Part shown: positions 6,435 to 7,367 of the stretch, piece after piece
Layout: each line of letters begins with the position of its first letter
Numbering within the stretch: position 1 is the stretch's first letter
Source: Oscillospiraceae bacterium
GTDB taxonomy: Bacteria > Bacillota > Clostridia > Oscillospirales > Oscillospiraceae
Assembly (NCBI GenBank): GCA_020866945.1
Contig: JAJBVW010000068.1
Location: 1 to 7,367, forward strand
Reading direction: 5' to 3'
DNA length: 7,367 nt
Translations under genes and position numbers: made by a program
The notes under the pieces: generated by a model
Databases searched by the model: none
What the model was told of the DNA's origin: nothing
The model's input: only the letters and a program-made list of their open reading frames with translations

Positions 6435-6463
6435 TCGACAGCACTTTAAAAGCATGATATTAT
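6435..6463 (+). promoter_or_regulatory. Promoter with extended -10 for the XRE-like regulator
   Basis: TCGACA (6435-6440, 5 of 6 to TTGACA), a 17-bp spacer, and TATTAT (6458-6463, 5 of 6 to TATAAT) preceded by TGA, an extended -10. Transcription would begin near 6470, only about 10 nt before the GGAGG at 6480-6484. This is the best promoter by sequence in the window. Confidence 0.7.
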
Positions 6464-6490
6464 ACTTACATGAATAAATGGAGGTATACC

Positions 6491-6712
6491 ATGAACGCTT
6501 CAAAAACAATCAAGACATTAATGACCGATAAAGGGATAGCACAGAAAGATATGCAGTCTAAACTTGATATGAAAAGTCAATCAGGTGTTGGCCAAGCATT
6601 AAATCGAGATATGAGAATATCCATGCTTATAAGATTTCTAAATGTTCTTAATTGTGACCTAATCATTAGAGACAAAGACACTACTCAGGAATGGATTGTA
6701 GATAGCGATTAA
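6491..6712 (+). CDS. Small XRE/Cro-like helix-turn-helix protein
   Basis: A 73-residue protein that looks like a minimal Cro/CI-type helix-turn-helix regulator. Helix 1 is SKTIKTLMTDKGIA, followed by QKDMQSKLDM as the first HTH helix and SQSGVGQALNRDM as the likely recognition helix. Closing helices are ISMLIRFLNVLNCDLII, and there is a short acidic tail. ATG 6491 is chosen because GGAGG (6480-6484) sits 6 bp before it; the in-frame ATG at 6470 lies at the predicted transcription start and lacks a ribosome site. Its own strong promoter and single-gene layout fit an autoregulated repressor such as those of phages and integrative elements. The TTGG-type repeats just downstream (6718-6780) are a candidate binding region, by inference only. 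Base composition is much more AT-rich than the upstream operon. Confidence 0.75.
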   Translation: MNASKTIKTLMTDKGIAQKDMQSKLDMKSQSGVGQALNRDMRISMLIRFLNVLNCDLIIRDKDTTQEWIVDSD

Positions 6713-6717
6713 GCAAA

Positions 6718-6780
6718 TTGGTGTATCAGTTGGTGTATAGAAATCTAGTTGGTAAATTAGTTGGTGTAAGGTGGGGCTAG
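6718..6780 (+). repeat. Tandem TTGGTGTA-type direct repeats (iteron-like)
   Basis: TTGGTGTA occurs at 6718-6725, 6730-6737 and 6761-6768, with a variant TTGGTAAA at 6749-6756. The copies form two pairs, each spaced 12 bp, and the pair unit itself repeats after about 31 bp (6718-6748, then 6749-6780), both units ending in CTAG. A fifth related copy, TTGGGGAA, begins at 6782. Such short spaced repeats are typical of protein-binding sites, for example a regulator operator or a replication-initiator iteron. No replication gene is in view. Confidence 0.6.
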
Positions 6781-6802
6781 GTTGGGGAAAACAGCATTTT
6801 CC

Positions 6803-6808
6803 TATAAT
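6803..6808 (+). promoter_or_regulatory. Possible -10 box upstream of the membrane-protein gene
   Basis: A perfect TATAAT. The nearest -35-like sequence, TTGGGG (6782-6787), is only 15 bp away, so this is a weak candidate promoter. If used, the transcript would start close to the CG palindrome and carry a leader of about 130 nt before the gene at 6948. Confidence 0.25.
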
Positions 6809-6816
6809 TTCTTCTA

Positions 6817-6830
6817 ATACGCGCGCGTAT
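6817..6830. repeat. 14-bp perfect palindrome with alternating CG core
   Basis: ATACGCGCGCGTAT is exactly self-complementary. Its ACGCGCGCGT core is a purine-pyrimidine alternation that is GC-rich inside AT-rich DNA, so it is able to extrude as a cruciform or adopt left-handed DNA. It forms the centre of one of the hairpins inside the larger inverted repeat. Confidence 0.7.
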
Positions 6831-6859
6831 AAAGAAAGTTATGTAAAAACTTGATTTTA

Positions 6860-6876
6860 CCCAACCCAACCCAACC
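6860..6876. repeat. (CCCAA)3CC tract, G-quadruplex-prone on the minus strand
   Basis: CCCAACCCAACCCAACC on the plus strand reads GG(TTGGG)3 on the minus strand: four G-runs separated by TT loops, enough for at least a two-tetrad quadruplex. The tract also offers three registers in which GGTTGGG (6780-6786) could pair with CCCAACC. Confidence 0.65.
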
Positions 6877-6880
6877 TAGC

Positions 6881-6892
6881 AACCTTAAAAAT
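6881..6892 (+). repeat. Direct repeat copy 2 (AACCTTAAAAAT)
   Basis: Identical to 6407-6418 and immediately adjoining the right arm of the inverted repeat (6870-6880). Confidence 0.35.
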
Positions 6893-6947
6893 CCTAAAAA
6901 TATAAGAAAATGTCAAATACAAAGATTGTGGAAGGGACATATATAGG

Positions 6948-7265
6948 ATGATATGGCTGATTAAGAATTACTGCAAAGTAATGTGCATTGGATGTAAATT
7001 AATAATACTACTCTGTATTTCTTTCATATTCCTATGTCTGAATGTATTTACCATCCCTGTTATCCTTATTTGGGTTATATCCAGCGCGGCAACTAAAACA
7101 AGTATGCCATATATACACCACTATTCGCTTTTGTTTTATCCTTCTTCCAGTCCTAAGAAGAAATCGTCCCTGATGGGTGATATAAAAGACGTGGACAGGA
7201 TGGCAAATAAAAAGGCGAAGAAATATAGACCTGTTCGTGCGTGGGAAGAAAGATTTTTCTGGTAA
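6948..7265 (+). CDS. Small basic membrane protein, function unknown
   Basis: A 105-residue protein not recognised as any family. A short N-terminal segment with Lys (KNYCK) leads into a hydrophobic stretch at about residues 18-48, long enough for one long or two short membrane helices with a Pro at 37; it has five Cys in the first 30 residues. The remainder (about 50-105) is soluble and basic, with PKKK and NKKAKKYRPVRAW, ending in aromatic residues (RFFW). A cytoplasmic, possibly nucleic-acid- or lipid-binding tail is conceivable but unproven. GGAAGGG (6930-6936) lies 11 bases before ATG 6948, a loose ribosome site. The gene ends before a good terminator. AT-rich codon use sets it apart from the genes before 6115. 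The open frame plus terminator support a real gene, though no homology was recognised. Confidence 0.55.
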   Translation: MIWLIKNYCKVMCIGCKLIILLCISFIFLCLNVFTIPVILIWVISSAATKTSMPYIHHYSLLFYPSSSPKKKSSLMGDIKDVDRMANKKAKKYRPVRAWEERFFW

Positions 7266-7290
7266 TTGTGGGTAAGCCCATAATAAGTCT

Positions 7291-7326
7291 AATGAGACTG
7301 TCTATTGAGGCAGTCTCATTTTATTT
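7291..7326 (+). terminator. Intrinsic terminator after the small membrane-protein gene
   Basis: AATGAGACTG (7291-7300) pairs perfectly with CAGTCTCATT (7311-7320). The stem can extend by three more pairs to an ATTG loop, and it is followed by TTATTT. A small extra hairpin, TGGG-TAAG-CCCA (7269-7280), precedes it. Confidence 0.88.
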
Positions 7327-7331
7327 GGAGG
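7327..7331 (+). promoter_or_regulatory. Ribosome binding site of the gene at the window edge
   Basis: GGAGG, 5 bases before ATG 7337. It fixes the start of an otherwise barely visible gene. No promoter fits between the terminator and this site, so the gene probably depends on read-through or on a promoter overlapping the terminator. Confidence 0.6.
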
Positions 7332-7336
7332 AAATT

Positions 7337-7367
7337 ATGAATTATAAAAAATTACATGATAATATAC
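7337..7367 (+). CDS. Start of a further gene, cut by the window end
   Basis: Only ten codons are visible, MNYKKLHDNI, with a well-placed GGAGG upstream. Small HNH-type proteins of phages and mobile elements sometimes begin in a similar way, but ten residues cannot identify a family, so the product is unknown. Confidence 0.5.
   Translation, partial: MNYKKLHDNI

Larger units (their letters stand above)
6776..6880. other. Inverted repeat enclosing three hairpins (branched structure)
   Basis: GCTAGGTTGGG (6776-6786) is perfectly complementary to CCCAACCTAGC (6870-6880), an 11-bp stem closing 83 nt. Inside lie three hairpins: GGAAAA/TTTTCC (6786-6791 with 6797-6802, 5-nt loop); a long hairpin centred on the palindrome 6817-6830 with flanking TTTCTT/AAGAAA (6808-6813 with 6832-6837); and GTAAAA/TTTTAC (6843-6848 with 6855-6860, 6-nt loop). 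The whole could form a four-way branched fold as RNA or single-stranded DNA. Possible roles are a structured leader RNA, a transfer or single-strand replication origin, or a recombination site. No known family was recognised. Confidence 0.5.

Noticed and set aside
6470..6490. Upstream ATG for the XRE-like protein
   Set aside because: It lies at the predicted transcription start with no ribosome site; ATG 6491 has GGAGG 6 bp upstream.
6718..6780. CRISPR array
   Set aside because: Repeats are only 8 bp, irregularly spaced at 12-19 bp, with no unique spacers of suitable length and no cas genes.
6953..6964. Mini-ORF ATG GCT GAT TAA just inside the membrane-protein gene
   Set aside because: Three codons overlapping the start of the longer frame; no evidence it is used.

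Overview
The window looks like a chromosomal stretch of a gut-type Firmicute in class Clostridia (Lachnospiraceae/Oscillospiraceae-like). This rests on protein style: an OmpR-family regulator paired with a PhoR-like kinase, a Tet(M)-like GTPase carrying a NYN domain, and a YlmH protein. It also rests on strong AGGAGG-type ribosome binding sites and GC-rich coding DNA beside AT-rich intergenic DNA. No rRNA, tRNA, CRISPR array or transposase gene was recognised. Species cannot be named from the sequence alone.

Layout. Positions 1-212 are an AT-rich regulatory region with three TACA-type hexamers exactly 11 bp apart. Positions 213-2640 hold a two-component system: an OmpR/PhoB-type response regulator (GTG start at 213) overlapping a PhoR-type sensor kinase by ATGA. 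The kinase is split by a tandem 5-bp duplication (ACAGG ACAGG, 1439-1448) at the junction between its second membrane helix and the HAMP-like linker. The resulting stop codon overlaps an in-frame ATG, so a membrane sensor half and a soluble PAS-HisKA-HATPase half could both be made. A strong intrinsic terminator (2652-2705) ends this unit.

A promoter with an extended -10 (2738-2766) then drives a two-gene operon. The first gene is an 852-residue fusion of a Tet(M)/EF-G-like ribosomal GTPase with a C-terminal NYN (YacP/Rae1-like) RNase domain. Three bases later comes a YlmH-family S4 RNA-binding protein. Both single-domain families act on ribosomes: Rae1 cleaves mRNA in the ribosomal A site, and YlmH binds 50S-peptidyl-tRNA in ribosome quality control. 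The operon therefore looks like a ribosome-rescue or quality-control module, and it is the most interesting protein-level content here.

From about 6116 the DNA becomes AT-rich and accessory in character. It contains a possible 32-codon coupled ORF, a GC-rich structured island (6346-6406), and a 73-residue XRE-like regulator with its own promoter. After that comes an unusual non-coding block (6713-6900): TTGGTGTA repeats, an 11-bp inverted repeat enclosing three hairpins, a 14-bp alternating CG palindrome and a (CCCAA)3 tract. The window closes with a small basic membrane protein of unknown function, an intrinsic terminator, and the first ten codons of another gene. The last 1.2 kb may be the edge of a mobile or accessory element, but no integrase, relaxase or replication gene is visible to prove it.
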